Numbered from the stretch's first letter, positions 20,895-30,178 are shown. The stretch: DNA of 64,000 nucleotides from Micrococcales bacterium (GCA_021287075.1 JAJTBD010000002.1:62001-126000); one strand, 5' to 3'. Notes: a model not told the origin generated them from the letters alone. Made by a program: numbers and translations.

Positions 20895-21398
20895 GTGGCT
20901 TTTCACCTCGACATCGACATGCCCCGTGAGCTCGCACCCCTGGCCTGGCTGATCGGCCACTGGGAGGGAGCGGGCGTCGTCGGCTATCCCTCGATGGAGG
21001 AGTCGATGAACTTCGGCCAGGAGCTCGACGTCACCCATGACGGGCGGCCCTTCCTCGAGTGGCAGTCGCGCACGTGGATCCTCGACGCCGACGGCAACAA
21101 GGTGCGCCTGGCCGCCCGCGAGCTCGGCTTCTGGCGGGTCGTCAATGACGGCAAGGAGGCCGAGCTCCTGCTGACCCACCCGACCGGCATCGTCGAGATG
21201 TACTACGGCACGATCGAGCCGGCCAAGATCCACCTGCGCACCGACGGCGTCATCCGCTCGCCGCACGCCAAGGACTACAAGGCCGCCTCGCGCCTCTATG
21301 GCCTCGTCGACGGCGACCTGATGTATGCCATGGACATGGCCGCCGGCGACAACGCGCTCCAGCCGCACCTCTCGGCCCAGCTCAAGCGGGTCGACTAG
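20895..21398 (+). CDS. Nitrobindin-like (FABP family) heme protein
   Basis: 167 residues, a ten-stranded beta-barrel family related to mycobacterial Rv2717c. The signature LAWLIGHWEGAGV opens the barrel, ending with PHLSAQLKRVD, whose His is the usual proximal heme ligand. Members bind ferric heme and isomerise peroxynitrite to nitrate. GTG start at 20895 after CAGGGG. It is followed by the Fur-family gene after three bases, so the two are co-transcribed. Confidence 0.82.
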   Translation: MAFHLDIDMPRELAPLAWLIGHWEGAGVVGYPSMEESMNFGQELDVTHDGRPFLEWQSRTWILDADGNKVRLAARELGFWRVVNDGKEAELLLTHPTGIVEMYYGTIEPAKIHLRTDGVIRSPHAKDYKAASRLYGLVDGDLMYAMDMAAGDNALQPHLSAQLKRVD

Positions 21399-21401
21399 CG
21401 G

Positions 21402-21848
21402 ATGGATCTGCGGGCACGACTCGCGGCGCGGGGGATGCGCCTCACGCCGCAGCGGGCGCGCGTCCTCGGCGCCGTCGAGCGGCTCGTCCACGCCACCCCC
21501 GACGAGATCGCCGCGGCCGTGGCGCGCGACGGCGGCGAGCCGCTGACGCCCTCGACCGTCTATCGCTCCCTCGACGCCCTCGCCGAGGTCGGGGTCGTCG
21601 ACCACACCCACCTCGACCACGGGGCGCCCAGCTATCACCTCGCCGACCACGCCGACCACGTCCATCTCGTATGCCGCGGCTGCGGCAAGGTGCAGGAGTG
21701 TGACCTTGCGCTGGCGGGTCAGTTCGTCGAACGCGTCCGCGCCGCAACGGGATTCGAGGCACAGGTCGGGCACATGGCCATCCACGGCCGCTGCTCCGAC
21801 TGTGCCGCTGCTGCCGGCGCCCCACCCAACGAAGGACCCCAGCCATGA
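21402..21848 (+). CDS. Fur-family metal-responsive regulator (probably Zur type)
   Basis: 148 residues. Winged helix at residues 10-80 (RLTPQRARVLGAVE and PLTPSTVYRSLDALAEVGVV); dimerisation domain with the metal region HADHVHLVCRGCGKVQECDL and a second Cys-x2-Cys (GRCSDCAA) near the C-terminus, which forms the structural zinc site. No catalase or heme-oxidant gene is adjacent, so FurB/Zur is likelier than FurA, but the metal is not proven. It overlaps ygfZ by four bases. Confidence 0.85.
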   Translation: MDLRARLAARGMRLTPQRARVLGAVERLVHATPDEIAAAVARDGGEPLTPSTVYRSLDALAEVGVVDHTHLDHGAPSYHLADHADHVHLVCRGCGKVQECDLALAGQFVERVRAATGFEAQVGHMAIHGRCSDCAAAAGAPPNEGPQP

Positions 21849-22957
21849 CCGACCAGCCCACCCCTGACCCCGCCCAGCCGACGGGCGCGCCTGTGCCCGG
21901 TGCGCCGGGGGGTGACGCGCCCGCGGAGGCCGCGCACGCGGCATACCGCAGCCCGCTTCTCGAGCGCGACGGTGCGGTCGAGGGGGAGGGGCTCGACGCC
22001 GGCGTCGCCGCGCACTATGGCGACCCGATGCGCGAGGAGCGGCTGCTCGCCGAGGGGCTCGCGGCCGTCGACCTCTCGCACCGCGGGGTCGTCACGATCA
22101 GCGGACCCGACCGGCTCTCGTGGCTGCACTCCCTCACCAGTCAGCAGCTGACCGGGCTCGCGCCGCGCACCTCCACCGAGTCGCTCGTGCTCAGCCCCAA
22201 GGGGCACATCGAGCACGACCTGCACGTCGTCGACGACGGCGAGACCACCTGGGTGACGGTCGAGCCGGGCACCGCGCCCGCACTGGTCGCCTGGCTGGAG
22301 TCGATGCGCTTCATGCTGCGCGTCGAGGTCGCCGATGTGAGCGCCGACCACGCGGTCATCGGTGAGCCCAGTGACGCCGAGTCCCAGCCCGGCGAGCCGG
22401 TCGCCTGGCGCGACCCGTGGCCGGGGCTGGTGGGCGAGACCGCGGCATACGGCCCGGAGACCGAGGAGCACCCGGCTCGCGGGCGCCGCTGGCGTGAGGT
22501 GATCGTGCCCCGGGCTGGGCTCGAGAGGGCCATCGGCGACCGGCCGCTGGCCGGGACGTGGGGGGCGGAGGCGCTGCGCATCGTCGCCTGGCGACCGCGG
22601 CTGCGCAAGGAGACCGACCACCGCACGATCGCCCACGAGGTCGACTGGCTGCGCACCGCGGTGCACCTGCACAAGGGCTGCTATCGCGGTCAGGAGACGA
22701 TCGCGCGGGTGCACAACCTGGGCCGGCCGCCGCGCCGGCTCGTCTTCCTGCACCTCGACGGCAGCGGCCACGCGATCCCCGCGGAGGGCTCGCCAGTCCG
22801 GTTGGGGGAGAAGGAGATCGGGCGACTGACGAGTGTCGGACGACACTTCGAGGACGGGCCCGTCGCGCTCGCCGTCATCAAGCGCAACACCCCCGTCGAC
22901 GCCGTGCTCACGATCGAGGGCGTCAGCGCCGCTCAGGAGACCGTCGTCGCCCCCTGA
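21845..22957 (+). CDS. ygfZ: YgfZ/GcvT-domain folate-binding protein
   Basis: 370 residues. Contains the YgfZ signature HKGCYRGQETIARVHNLGRPPRRLV (about residues 276-300) with the conserved Cys. The T-protein-like folate domain precedes it, including LSHRGVVTISGPDRLSWLHSLTSQ. YgfZ proteins help make or repair certain Fe-S clusters using tetrahydrofolate. The N-terminal 35 residues are Pro/Ala/Gly-rich and probably disordered. ATG overlaps the Fur-family stop. Confidence 0.88.
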   Translation: MTDQPTPDPAQPTGAPVPGAPGGDAPAEAAHAAYRSPLLERDGAVEGEGLDAGVAAHYGDPMREERLLAEGLAAVDLSHRGVVTISGPDRLSWLHSLTSQQLTGLAPRTSTESLVLSPKGHIEHDLHVVDDGETTWVTVEPGTAPALVAWLESMRFMLRVEVADVSADHAVIGEPSDAESQPGEPVAWRDPWPGLVGETAAYGPETEEHPARGRRWREVIVPRAGLERAIGDRPLAGTWGAEALRIVAWRPRLRKETDHRTIAHEVDWLRTAVHLHKGCYRGQETIARVHNLGRPPRRLVFLHLDGSGHAIPAEGSPVRLGEKEIGRLTSVGRHFEDGPVALAVIKRNTPVDAVLTIEGVSAAQETVVAP

Positions 22958-23012
22958 CCTCGCGCACCGGCATGTCGTGGCCGCACCGCCGACCCGTGTG
23001 GCGGCCGACGAC

Positions 23013-23103
23013 GGGCAATATCGACTATCAGCGCGTCACCGAAATGCGCCGGTTGAGCACGGACGCTGATGGGGCCAGCCACAGGTGATAGTCGATATTG
23101 CCC
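23013..23103. repeat. 18-bp perfect inverted repeat with 55-bp spacer
   Basis: GGGCAATATCGACTATCA at 23013-23030 and its exact complement at 23086-23103. The arms are AT-rich against the surrounding DNA and hold GATATTG/CAATATC. They lie between ygfZ and the XRE regulator, ending about 75 bp before the latter's start. They could be paired operator half sites, a long stem terminator or a small element's ends. Confidence 0.75.
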
Positions 23104-23178
23104 AGCCCACGTCAACGTGTCGGGGGTCACGCTTGCCTGGGTTTGCAAAGTGCTAACTAGAGCAAGCACAATGGAGTT

Positions 23179-23751
23179 ATGACGCGACGCAACCCGTTGG
23201 ACGAGCTGGGCACCAGCCTCGGCGAGTTCCTGCGTGAGCAGCGGCTTCAGTCGCGTCTCTCGCTGCGCCAGCTCTCCGATCTGGCCGGCGTCAGCAATCC
23301 CTATCTCTCCCAGATCGAGCGGGGGCTCAAGCGCCCCAGCGCCGAGATCCTCCAGCAGCTCGCCAAGGCCCTCCAGGTCTCCAGCGAGACGCTCTATGTC
23401 CAGGCCGGCATCCTCGAGCGCCCCACGGGCGAGCAGGAGCCCGTGCCCACCGTGGCGCTCGCGATCGCGGCCGACACCACGCTCACCGACCGGCAGAAGC
23501 AGACGCTGCTCGACGTCTATGAGTCCTTCGTCGGCGCTCCCGGCGCGCAGGCGTCGACCGACGCGGCCCCGGCCACGACGAGCACCACCCGCCCGCGCGC
23601 CACCAAGAGCGCCACGAAGAGCCCCGCCAAGAGCGCGGGCAAGAGCACCAAGAGCACCACCAAGGTCACGGCACCGGAGGGCGCCGCGGCCGCGACCACT
23701 CGCAGCACCCGGACGCGGGCCACGCGCCGGGACGCATCGCCCACCACCTAA
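23179..23751 (+). CDS. XRE-family regulator with basic low-complexity tail
   Basis: 190 residues. Helix-turn-helix at residues 14-75: FLREQRLQSRLSLRQLSDLAGVSNPYLSQIERGLKRPSAEILQQLAKAL. A helical segment follows to about residue 118 (TDRQKQTLLDVYESFV). The last 65 residues are Thr/Ser/Lys/Arg/Ala repeats like those in the next gene. It lies 9 bp before the HBHA-like gene, the same pairing as Rv0474-Rv0475 in Mycobacterium tuberculosis. It probably controls its own operon. Confidence 0.87.
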   Translation: MTRRNPLDELGTSLGEFLREQRLQSRLSLRQLSDLAGVSNPYLSQIERGLKRPSAEILQQLAKALQVSSETLYVQAGILERPTGEQEPVPTVALAIAADTTLTDRQKQTLLDVYESFVGAPGAQASTDAAPATTSTTRPRATKSATKSPAKSAGKSTKSTTKVTAPEGAAAATTRSTRTRATRRDASPTT

Positions 23752-23760
23752 GGAGTCACC

Positions 23761-24630
23761 ATGGCCACCACCCGCACCACCACCCGCAAGGCGACGGCCC
23801 GCAAGACCGCGCCCAAGACGACCCCCAAGACCGCCCCCAAGGCCCGGGTCGCCACGGCCCGCCAGTCGGCAGCGGCCGCCCGCAAGACCGTCGAGGAGCG
23901 CATCGCGCTCGCCGAGAAGCGCGCCGCCGAGGCCGAGAAGGACATGCTCGCCCAGGTGCGCAAGTCCGCCGTCGAGGCCAGCACCCCGCTCTATGCGGCC
24001 GTCGGTGTCACCGACCTCGCCGTCGAGCGGCTGCGCGAGGGCCGCGCCGCCCTCGAGCGCGAGCTCGAGCCCAAGGCCCTCCAAGCCAAGGCCACCAAGC
24101 GCGTCAAGGACACCGTCACCCAGGTCCAGAACATCCCGGCCCACCTGCTCAACCGCACCCTCCAGGACACCGCGGCCGTGCACGAGGGCTACATCTCGCT
24201 CGTCAAGCGGGGCGAGGGCCTCGTCGAGCGCATCAAGGGCCAGCAGGCGACCAAGGACCTGATCGCCCAGGCCGAGTCGACCGTCGCCCGCGGCAAGGGC
24301 GCCGTCACCACCGCCCGCAAGGCCGTCGACGAGGTCGAGCGCTCGGCCAAGTCCACCCTCACGCTCGGCCGCCGCGAGGCCATGGGCACCGCGTCGACCA
24401 TCGCCGGCTCGGTCGTCGAGGCCGTCGTCGAGGAGGCCGAGGAGGCCGTCGAGACCGTCAAGGCGTCCAGCAAGCGCACGAGCGCGGCCGCCAAGCGCAC
24501 GTCCACCACGACCCGCCGGGCCGCCAGCCGCACGACCTCGGGCGCCAAGGGTGCCGCCACGAGCGCCCGCAAGACCGCGGCCGCCTCCACCAAGGCCACC
24601 AAGAAGGCCGCCGCCAAGGTCGGCGACTGA
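23761..24630 (+). CDS. Heparin-binding hemagglutinin-like protein
   Basis: 289 residues. No signal peptide. Basic Thr/Lys/Ala-rich tails lie at both ends (residues 1-32 and 235-289, with KKAAAKVGD last). The centre is long charged amphipathic helix, likely coiled coil (about 38-230), with ARKTVEERIALAEKRAAEAEKDML, ALERELEPK and PAHLLNRTLQDTAAVHEGYISL. Mycobacterial HBHA has one C-terminal Lys-rich tail; a second N-terminal tail is unlike it. Membrane-associated or DNA-associated roles are both possible. Confidence 0.78.
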   Translation: MATTRTTTRKATARKTAPKTTPKTAPKARVATARQSAAAARKTVEERIALAEKRAAEAEKDMLAQVRKSAVEASTPLYAAVGVTDLAVERLREGRAALERELEPKALQAKATKRVKDTVTQVQNIPAHLLNRTLQDTAAVHEGYISLVKRGEGLVERIKGQQATKDLIAQAESTVARGKGAVTTARKAVDEVERSAKSTLTLGRREAMGTASTIAGSVVEAVVEEAEEAVETVKASSKRTSAAAKRTSTTTRRAASRTTSGAKGAATSARKTAAASTKATKKAAAKVGD

Positions 24631-24671
24631 CCTCTCCCACCGACCGGGTCCGCCCGGTCACCGCACCCACC

Positions 24672-24713
24672 GGGTATGCTGCGGGCCGGCTCCCAGCCGC
24701 GCCCGCGGCATAC
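24672..24713. terminator. Imperfect motif-pair hairpin after the HBHA-like gene
   Basis: GGGTATGCTGCGGGC faces GCCCGCGGCATACG across a short spacer. The left arm has one change from the dispersed motif (T for C in GCTGCG), keeping a G-T pair. Position between two rightward genes suggests a terminator; no T run follows. Confidence 0.5.
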
Positions 24714-24749
24714 GCCTGCCTGGGGGTGCCCGGTCGTTAGGGTTGCCGG

Positions 24750-25721
24750 GTGACCGAGCCGCAGCCCACGCCCGCCCTCCTCGCCGACGCCCCCGTGCTC
24801 GCCCATGTGATGCGGGGTGAGCATGTCGAGTCGGCCCACCGTGGCAGCGTCGTCGTGACCGCACCCGACGGGGGGCTCGAGCTGGTGATCGGCGTCGACG
24901 GGCTGACCCTGCCGCGCTCGAGCAACAAGCCGATGCAGGCGATCGCCATGGTGCGCGCCGGGCTCGACCTGCCCGACGATCTGCTCGCCCTGGTCAGCGC
25001 GAGCCACTCGGGCGAGGGCTTCCACCTCGAGGGTGTCGAGCGCATCCTCGGCGAGGCCGACCTGGGGCTGGACGCCCTCCAGAACACCCCCGACCTGCCG
25101 CTCGACGCGCAGGCCCAACGCCGCTGGCTCGCCTCCGGGCACGGCCCCTCCAGCCTCACCCAGAACTGCTCCGGCAAGCACGCCGGCATGCTCGCCACCT
25201 GTGTCGCCGCGGGCTGGGACCACGAGACCTATCTCGAGGCGGACCACCCGCTCCAGCAGGCCTGCGCGCAGGTCCTGGCCGAGCTGGCCGGCGAGGAGAT
25301 CGTCCTGACGACGGTCGATGGCTGTGGCGCCCCGGCGATGGGGCTCACCCTCGGGGGTCTGGCCCGCTCGCTCGGCGGCATCGCCGCCGCCACCGATGGG
25401 GCGGAGCGCCGGGTCGCCGACGCGATCCGCCGCCACCCGGAGTTCCTCGGCGGCACCCACCGCGATGTCACGGCCCTGATCGCGGGCACCCCTGGTCTCG
25501 TGGCCAAGGACGGCGCCGAGGCGGTGTATGCCGTGGGGCTGCCGGACGGACGCGGCATCGCCCTCAAGATCGCCGACGGCTCGCACCGGGCCCGCGCTGT
25601 CGTCCTCGCCGCAGTGCTGCGCCGCCTTGGGGTGGAGTCCGAGGCCTACGGCGTCCTCGAGGACGCGCCGGTGCTCGGGCATGGGCGGCCGGTGGGCGCC
25701 GTTGTGGCCGTGGGCATCTGA
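24750..25721 (+). CDS. Rhizobial-type (AnsA-like) L-asparaginase
   Basis: 323 residues. Motifs of the serine beta-lactamase-like asparaginase class: [33 protein letters not shown] and VDGCGAPA, which hold the Ser-Lys tandems and the zinc-linked Cys/Lys seen in the R. etli enzyme. It hydrolyses asparagine to aspartate and ammonia in the cytoplasm; there is no signal peptide. GTG start at 24750. Its stop overlaps the dtd start by one base. Confidence 0.85.
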   Translation: MTEPQPTPALLADAPVLAHVMRGEHVESAHRGSVVVTAPDGGLELVIGVDGLTLPRSSNKPMQAIAMVRAGLDLPDDLLALVSASHSGEGFHLEGVERILGEADLGLDALQNTPDLPLDAQAQRRWLASGHGPSSLTQNCSGKHAGMLATCVAAGWDHETYLEADHPLQQACAQVLAELAGEEIVLTTVDGCGAPAMGLTLGGLARSLGGIAAATDGAERRVADAIRRHPEFLGGTHRDVTALIAGTPGLVAKDGAEAVYAVGLPDGRGIALKIADGSHRARAVVLAAVLRRLGVESEAYGVLEDAPVLGHGRPVGAVVAVGI

Positions 25722-26146
25722 TGCGGGCGGTCCTCCAGCGGGTGCGCTCCGCCTCGGTGACGGTCGGCGGCGAGGTCGTCGGCGCGATCGACGAGCCGGG
25801 CCTGCTCGCCCTGGTCGGCGTCACCCATGACGACGGCCCCGAGCAGGTCGCCACGATGGCCCGCAAGATCTCCGACCTGCGCATCCTCGAGGGCGAGCGG
25901 TCCCTCAGCGACCTCGGTGCGCCCGTCCTTGTCGTCAGCCAGTTCACCCTCTATGCCGACACCCGCAAGGGCAGGCGGCCCAGCTGGAATGCCGCGGCGC
26001 CCGGCCCGGTGGCCGAGCCGATGGTCGAGTCGGTCGTCGCCGCGCTTCGCGACCGGGGGCTGCGGGTGGAGACGGGCCGCTTCGGTGCCCACATGGAGGT
26101 CGCGCTGGTGAACGATGGCCCGGTCACGATCGTTCTCGACGTGTGA
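25721..26146 (+). CDS. dtd: D-aminoacyl-tRNA deacylase
   Basis: 141 residues, exact family length. Removes D-amino acids from mischarged tRNA. Diagnostic motifs are present: [15 protein letters not shown] at the N-terminus, [16 protein letters not shown] with the catalytic SQFTL, and NDGPVT with the Gly-cisPro pair that excludes L-amino acids. ATG overlaps the asparaginase stop (TGATG). Confidence 0.95.
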   Translation: MRAVLQRVRSASVTVGGEVVGAIDEPGLLALVGVTHDDGPEQVATMARKISDLRILEGERSLSDLGAPVLVVSQFTLYADTRKGRRPSWNAAAPGPVAEPMVESVVAALRDRGLRVETGRFGAHMEVALVNDGPVTIVLDV

Positions 26147-26199
26147 CACCGGCTGCACGGTGTGGTGACAACTGGCTACTGGAAAGTAGGGTTCCCCCC

Positions 26200-26502
26200 A
26201 TGAACGCACTGAACTCGGCCCAGGGGATGATCGTCGTCGCGCTGAGCGTCGTCGCCTTCGGCGTCGAGCTCATGGCGCTCGTCCACGCGCTGCGCCAGCG
26301 GCCCGACGCCTTTGTCGCGGCCGGCAAGCGCACCAAGAGCTTCTGGCTGGTGCTGCTCGGGCTGTCCACCGCGATCGGGTTCGTCTCGCTCGCCAACGCC
26401 GGGGTGCTCGGCTTCCTCAGCCTGCTCGCTATCGTGGCCGCGGGCGTCTATCTGGCCGACGTCAAGCCGGCCATCGACCAGATCACCGGACGCTATCGCT
26501 GA
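26200..26502 (+). CDS. DUF2516 small membrane protein
   Basis: 100 residues with three hydrophobic segments (about 8-30, 45-65, 68-88), separated by LRQRPDAFVAAGKRTKSFWL, the conserved DUF2516 loop. ATG at 26200 after a GAAAGTAGG site. Function unknown in the family. Confidence 0.8.
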   Translation: MNALNSAQGMIVVALSVVAFGVELMALVHALRQRPDAFVAAGKRTKSFWLVLLGLSTAIGFVSLANAGVLGFLSLLAIVAAGVYLADVKPAIDQITGRYR

Positions 26503-26535
26503 CCGCCAGTGGCCCAACGAAGGGAAACACCCGCC

Positions 26536-26934
26536 ATGTCTGACCTGCACGACCCGCGTGAGGACGTCTTCACGTGTGAGCGGCCGTGGGGCCAGTTCCA
26601 GCAGTTCGTCAGCAACGAGACGGTGACGGTCAAGATCATCACCGTGCAGCCCGGCCACCGGCTCTCGCTCCAGACCCACGCCAACCGCGGCGAGTTCTGG
26701 CAGGTCCTCGATGTGCCGCTGGACATCACGATCGACGACCGCACATGGGTCGCCGAGGTGGGGGAGTGCGTGTGGGTGCCCCAGGGCGCCAAGCACCGCA
26801 TGGGCAACAGCGGCACCGCCGAGGGGCGGGTGCTCGAGATCGCCTACGGCGAGTTCGACGAGTGCGACATCGTCCGGCTCGAGGACGACTACGCCCGCCC
26901 GCCGGAGGAGACCGAGGGCGTCACCGGCGCCTGA
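26536..26934 (+). CDS. Cupin, mannose-6-phosphate isomerase type II-like
   Basis: 132 residues, single cupin: RPWGQFQQFVSNETVTVKIITVQPGHRLSLQTHANRGEFWQVL carries the first cupin motif with metal His and Glu, and VPQGAKHRMGNSG the second. It matches the isolated C-terminal cupin of bifunctional mannose-1-phosphate guanylyltransferase/isomerases, so a sugar-phosphate isomerase role is plausible. The 3' end overlaps the convergent methyltransferase gene by 46 bp. Confidence 0.78.
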   Translation: MSDLHDPREDVFTCERPWGQFQQFVSNETVTVKIITVQPGHRLSLQTHANRGEFWQVLDVPLDITIDDRTWVAEVGECVWVPQGAKHRMGNSGTAEGRVLEIAYGEFDECDIVRLEDDYARPPEETEGVTGA

Positions 26935-27734
26935 CGACCCGGCTGCGGGGCGACGGCGTCCCACGCGAGCGTGACCTCGCCGAGCCGCCAGCGGCTGCGC
27001 CCGTCCAGCAGCGGCCAGCCGTCCCCACGCAGTGACTCGCACATGGCGATGAAGCGCTGCCGCACGCCGAAGGAGGCATGCGGGGCGGCCCGCTCCCAGG
27101 CGCTGTCGAGGGCGCCGAGCCAGGCATGGACCGGCTCGCCGGGCACATTGCGGTGGATCAGCGCCTTGGGCAGCCGCTCGGCGATGCCGCTCGGCCGCTC
27201 GAGCCCGCGCAGCCGCCACGACAGGGTGAGCGACACCGGGCCGGAGCGCTCCACCGCGACCCAGGTGCTGAGCCGGCCCAGCTCGTCGCAGGTGCCGTCG
27301 ACGAGCAGGCCATCGCGTGTGAGACGGTCCTGCAACTGTCGCCACGCGGCCGTGACCTCGCCCTCGTCATACTGCCGCAGCACGTTGAAGGCCCGCACCA
27401 CGCTCGCCTCGCGGCCGCCGGGCAGCGGCACCTCGAAGCCGCCGAGGGCGAAGCGCAGTCCCGGCCGCTCGAGGGGCCGGCCGGCCGCGACCCGCGCCGG
27501 GTCGATCTCGATGCCCACGACCTCGACATCGCCGCGCCCCCGCCGCAGCCGGTCGTGCAGCTCGACGGCGGTGACGGGCGAGGCGCCATAGCCGAGGTCG
27601 ACGACGATCGGAGGCCCGGCCGGGGCGCGCAGCCGCCAGGCCTGGGGCCCGGCCAGCCAGCGGTCGACCCGCCGCAGCCGGTTGGGATTGGTCGTGCCGC
27701 GCGTGATGGTGCCGACCGGTCGATGCGCGCTCAC
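26889..27734 (-). CDS. SAM-dependent methyltransferase-like protein
   Basis: 281 residues from GTG 27734. Rossmann motif I is visible as IVVDLGYGASPVTAVELHDRL and motif II as VEVVGIEIDPARV; VRAFNVLRQYDEGEV follows where motif IV is expected. The first 40 residues (TITRGTTNPNRLRRVDRWL) are a recurring actinobacterial leader. Substrate unknown. The stop codon lies inside the convergent cupin gene. Confidence 0.75.
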   Translation of the reverse strand: MSAHRPVGTITRGTTNPNRLRRVDRWLAGPQAWRLRAPAGPPIVVDLGYGASPVTAVELHDRLRRGRGDVEVVGIEIDPARVAAGRPLERPGLRFALGGFEVPLPGGREASVVRAFNVLRQYDEGEVTAAWRQLQDRLTRDGLLVDGTCDELGRLSTWVAVERSGPVSLTLSWRLRGLERPSGIAERLPKALIHRNVPGEPVHAWLGALDSAWERAAPHASFGVRQRFIAMCESLRGDGWPLLDGRSRWRLGEVTLAWDAVAPQPGRQAPVTPSVSSGGRA

Positions 27735-27757
27735 GCCGACAACCTTAGGGTGGTCGG

Positions 27758-28522
27758 GTGGCACGACGACGCGGTCCAGCAGCGGGTATGCCGCGGGGCG
27801 CCAGCCGCTCGATGGTCGCACTCCTCGTCGCCCTCACCGCGACGGCACTGCTCGCCGCCTCGGTCCTGCTGCCCAGAGTGCTCGCGCCGAGCGGCATCGC
27901 CGACCTCGCGCCGGGCCTGTTCGCCGTGGAGCGCGCCCACCGGGGCGTCGCGACGCTCGGCGAGGGCGCCGCGGTGCAGGCCTACAGCTCGGGGATCGCG
28001 TGGAGCCGCGACGGCGAGAGCATCCTGAGGACGGTCGCCTCAGGGGCGGCTGTGAGCGCGGCGACCGGCTCGGTGCGCGACGACGTCGAGCACATCGAGC
28101 ACCACTACCTCGACAGCGAGGTGACCGCCCTGGCCCAGACCGCCGACAGCGCGACCTATCGCGGCCGGGTGCATGACGCGCAAGGCGCCGGGCTCCCGCT
28201 GACGGTCACCACCACCCGGCGGGGCGCCGACCTGCTGGTCGACGTGCGCGTGCCAGGCGCCGACGTGGTCGTGCTGCACCTGGACGGCAAGGTCGACCCG
28301 CGTGGGCTCGGCGCCGGCCTCGACCCGGACGGGCTGCGCGGCAGCTCGGTCTGGCTGACCGGCGACCCGGCCGCCGACCGGCCGGTCATCGACACCGCCC
28401 GGGGCGCCGCGATCGCGATCGGCCCGGCGCAGGCGCGCCGTGCGGTCGACGCCCGTCGCTTCGGTCGGGTCGACGTGCATGCCTGGGGTGACCGCCTGAC
28501 GGTCCTGGTCCGCCCCCGCTGA
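27758..28522 (+). CDS. Secreted or membrane-anchored hypothetical protein
   Basis: 254 residues. A basic N-terminus precedes one hydrophobic segment (SMVALLVALTATALLAASVLLP, about residues 18-39), an uncleaved anchor or signal peptide. The exported part is beta-rich, with repeated Asp/Gly turns and no cysteines; conserved-looking parts are FAVERAHRGVATLGEGA and VHAWGDRLTVLVRPR. No family recognised. Divergent from the methyltransferase and 24 bp before mshA, so possibly in the mshA transcript. Confidence 0.65.
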   Translation: MARRRGPAAGMPRGASRSMVALLVALTATALLAASVLLPRVLAPSGIADLAPGLFAVERAHRGVATLGEGAAVQAYSSGIAWSRDGESILRTVASGAAVSAATGSVRDDVEHIEHHYLDSEVTALAQTADSATYRGRVHDAQGAGLPLTVTTTRRGADLLVDVRVPGADVVVLHLDGKVDPRGLGAGLDPDGLRGSSVWLTGDPAADRPVIDTARGAAIAIGPAQARRAVDARRFGRVDVHAWGDRLTVLVRPR

Positions 28523-28546
28523 CCCGCCTTTGGCAGACTCGGCCGT

Positions 28547-29851
28547 ATGCCGCAGCCCCACCCGATCACGCGTGTCGCGATGATCAGCGTGCACACCTCG
28601 CCGCTCGAGCAGCCAGGCACGGGTGACGCGGGCGGCATGAACGTCTACATCGTGGAGACCGCGCGCGAGCTCGCCCGCCGCGGCGTGGACGTCGAGGTCT
28701 TCACCCGCACCACGACCGGCAGCCAGCCGCCCGTGGTCGAGATGGAGCCGGGCATCACCGTGCGGCACATCCTCGCCGGGCCCTATGAGGGGCTGTCCAA
28801 AGAGGACCTGCCCGGACAGCTGTGCGCCTTCGCGGCCGGCGTGATGCGCACGGCGGCCCACCTCCCCGAGGACCACTTCTCGCTGGTGCACAGCCACTAC
28901 TGGCTCTCCGGCCAGGTCGGCTGGCTGGCTGCCGACCGCTGGCGGGTCCCTCTGGTCCACACCATGCACACGATGGCGCGCGTCAAGAATCTCCATCTCG
29001 CAGAAGGCGATTCGCCCGAGCCGCCCGGCCGTGAGATCGGCGAGGCGCAGGTCGTCGAGGCCGCCCAGCGGCTCGTCGCCAACACCCCCGACGAGGCGCA
29101 TCAGCTGGTCGAGCTGTATGCCGCGGAGCCGGCCAAGGTGGCCGTCGTGCCCCCGGGCGTCGACCTCTCGGTCTTCGGGCCTGGCGACCAGGCGGCCGCG
29201 CGGGCCGCGATCGGCGTCGACCCCGATGTGCGACTGCTGCTCTTCGTCGGCAGGATCCAGCCGCTCAAGGCCCCCGACATCCTGGTGCGGGCACTCGCGA
29301 GAATCCTTGAGCGAGAGCCGGACTGGCGTGGTCGGCTCGTGGCGGCCGTGCTCGGTGGCCCGTCCGGGTCGGGCCTGGCCCACCCGACGGCGCTCCAGGA
29401 TCTGGCCGACGATCTCGGCGTCGCCGACTCGGTCCTCTTCCGCCCACCGGTCGACCGGCCCACCCTCGCGCAGTGGTACCGCGCGGCCGACGTGGTGGTG
29501 GTCCCCTCCTACAGCGAGTCCTTCGGCCTCGTGGCCGTGGAGGCCCAGGCCTGCGGCACGCCGGTCGTGGCGGCGGAGGTAGGCGGGCTGCCGCTGGCGG
29601 TCGGCGATGCGGGTGTCCTCGTCGACGGGCACGACCCAGTGGTCTGGGCCGATGAGCTCGCCGCGCTGCTGGCGGACGATGACCGGCGGGCAGACCTGGC
29701 GCAGCGGGCGGTCGCCCACGCCCAGGGCTTCAGCTGGTCGGCGACGGCCGACCGCCTCCTTGAGGTCTATGCGGCGGCGATGGGCGGCTCGACCCGGCCG
29801 ATCGGGGAGTCCGACCCCCTGACCGGTGTGCCGCGCACGCCCATCGCCTGA
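28547..29851 (+). CDS. mshA: D-inositol-3-phosphate glycosyltransferase (mycothiol)
   Basis: First step of mycothiol synthesis: transfers GlcNAc from UDP-GlcNAc to inositol 3-phosphate. 434 residues, GT4 family. Diagnostic parts: [24 protein letters not shown] (acceptor and donor loop), [30 protein letters not shown] and the GT4 nucleotide motif [23 protein letters not shown]. Neighbours ybjN-like and gpmA, then senX3-regX3, follow the order known in mycobacteria. Confidence 0.94.
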   Translation: MPQPHPITRVAMISVHTSPLEQPGTGDAGGMNVYIVETARELARRGVDVEVFTRTTTGSQPPVVEMEPGITVRHILAGPYEGLSKEDLPGQLCAFAAGVMRTAAHLPEDHFSLVHSHYWLSGQVGWLAADRWRVPLVHTMHTMARVKNLHLAEGDSPEPPGREIGEAQVVEAAQRLVANTPDEAHQLVELYAAEPAKVAVVPPGVDLSVFGPGDQAAARAAIGVDPDVRLLLFVGRIQPLKAPDILVRALARILEREPDWRGRLVAAVLGGPSGSGLAHPTALQDLADDLGVADSVLFRPPVDRPTLAQWYRAADVVVVPSYSESFGLVAVEAQACGTPVVAAEVGGLPLAVGDAGVLVDGHDPVVWADELAALLADDDRRADLAQRAVAHAQGFSWSATADRLLEVYAAAMGGSTRPIGESDPLTGVPRTPIA

Positions 29852-29857
29852 GCGTCG

Positions 29858-30178
29858 TCAGCCGACGGTGATCTCGCCCATCTCATCCCAGCCGGTGCCC
29901 TCGAGCTGACGGGAGATGATCCGCGGCGTCGCCGTGAGGTACTGCGCGGCCGAGCCGGTGAACTCCCTGAAGTGGTCGGAGCCCACGTGGGGCCCGGCGC
30001 CGTCGTCCTCGAAGGCCTCGACGAGCACATACTCGTTGGGGTCATCGACACTGCGCGACCAGTCGAACCACAGGTTGCCCGGCTCCGCGCGGGTCGCCTC
30101 GGTGAACTCGCGGCTGATCTCGGGCCACGCGTCGGCGTGCTCGGGCTTCACGGGGAACTTCACGACGATGAAGATCAC
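29858..30178 (-). CDS. Antibiotic biosynthesis monooxygenase-like protein
   Basis: 106 residues, ferredoxin-like ABM fold: FIVVKFPVKPEHADAWPEISREFTEATRAEPGNLWFDWSRSVDDPNEYVLVEAFED, then HVGSDHFREF. This resembles YgiN/Rv0793-type quinol monooxygenases. GTG start at 30178 after AAAGGAGCG. It ends seven bases from the mshA stop (convergent). Natural substrate unknown. Confidence 0.8.
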   Translation of the reverse strand: MIFIVVKFPVKPEHADAWPEISREFTEATRAEPGNLWFDWSRSVDDPNEYVLVEAFEDDGAGPHVGSDHFREFTGSAAQYLTATPRIISRQLEGTGWDEMGEITVG

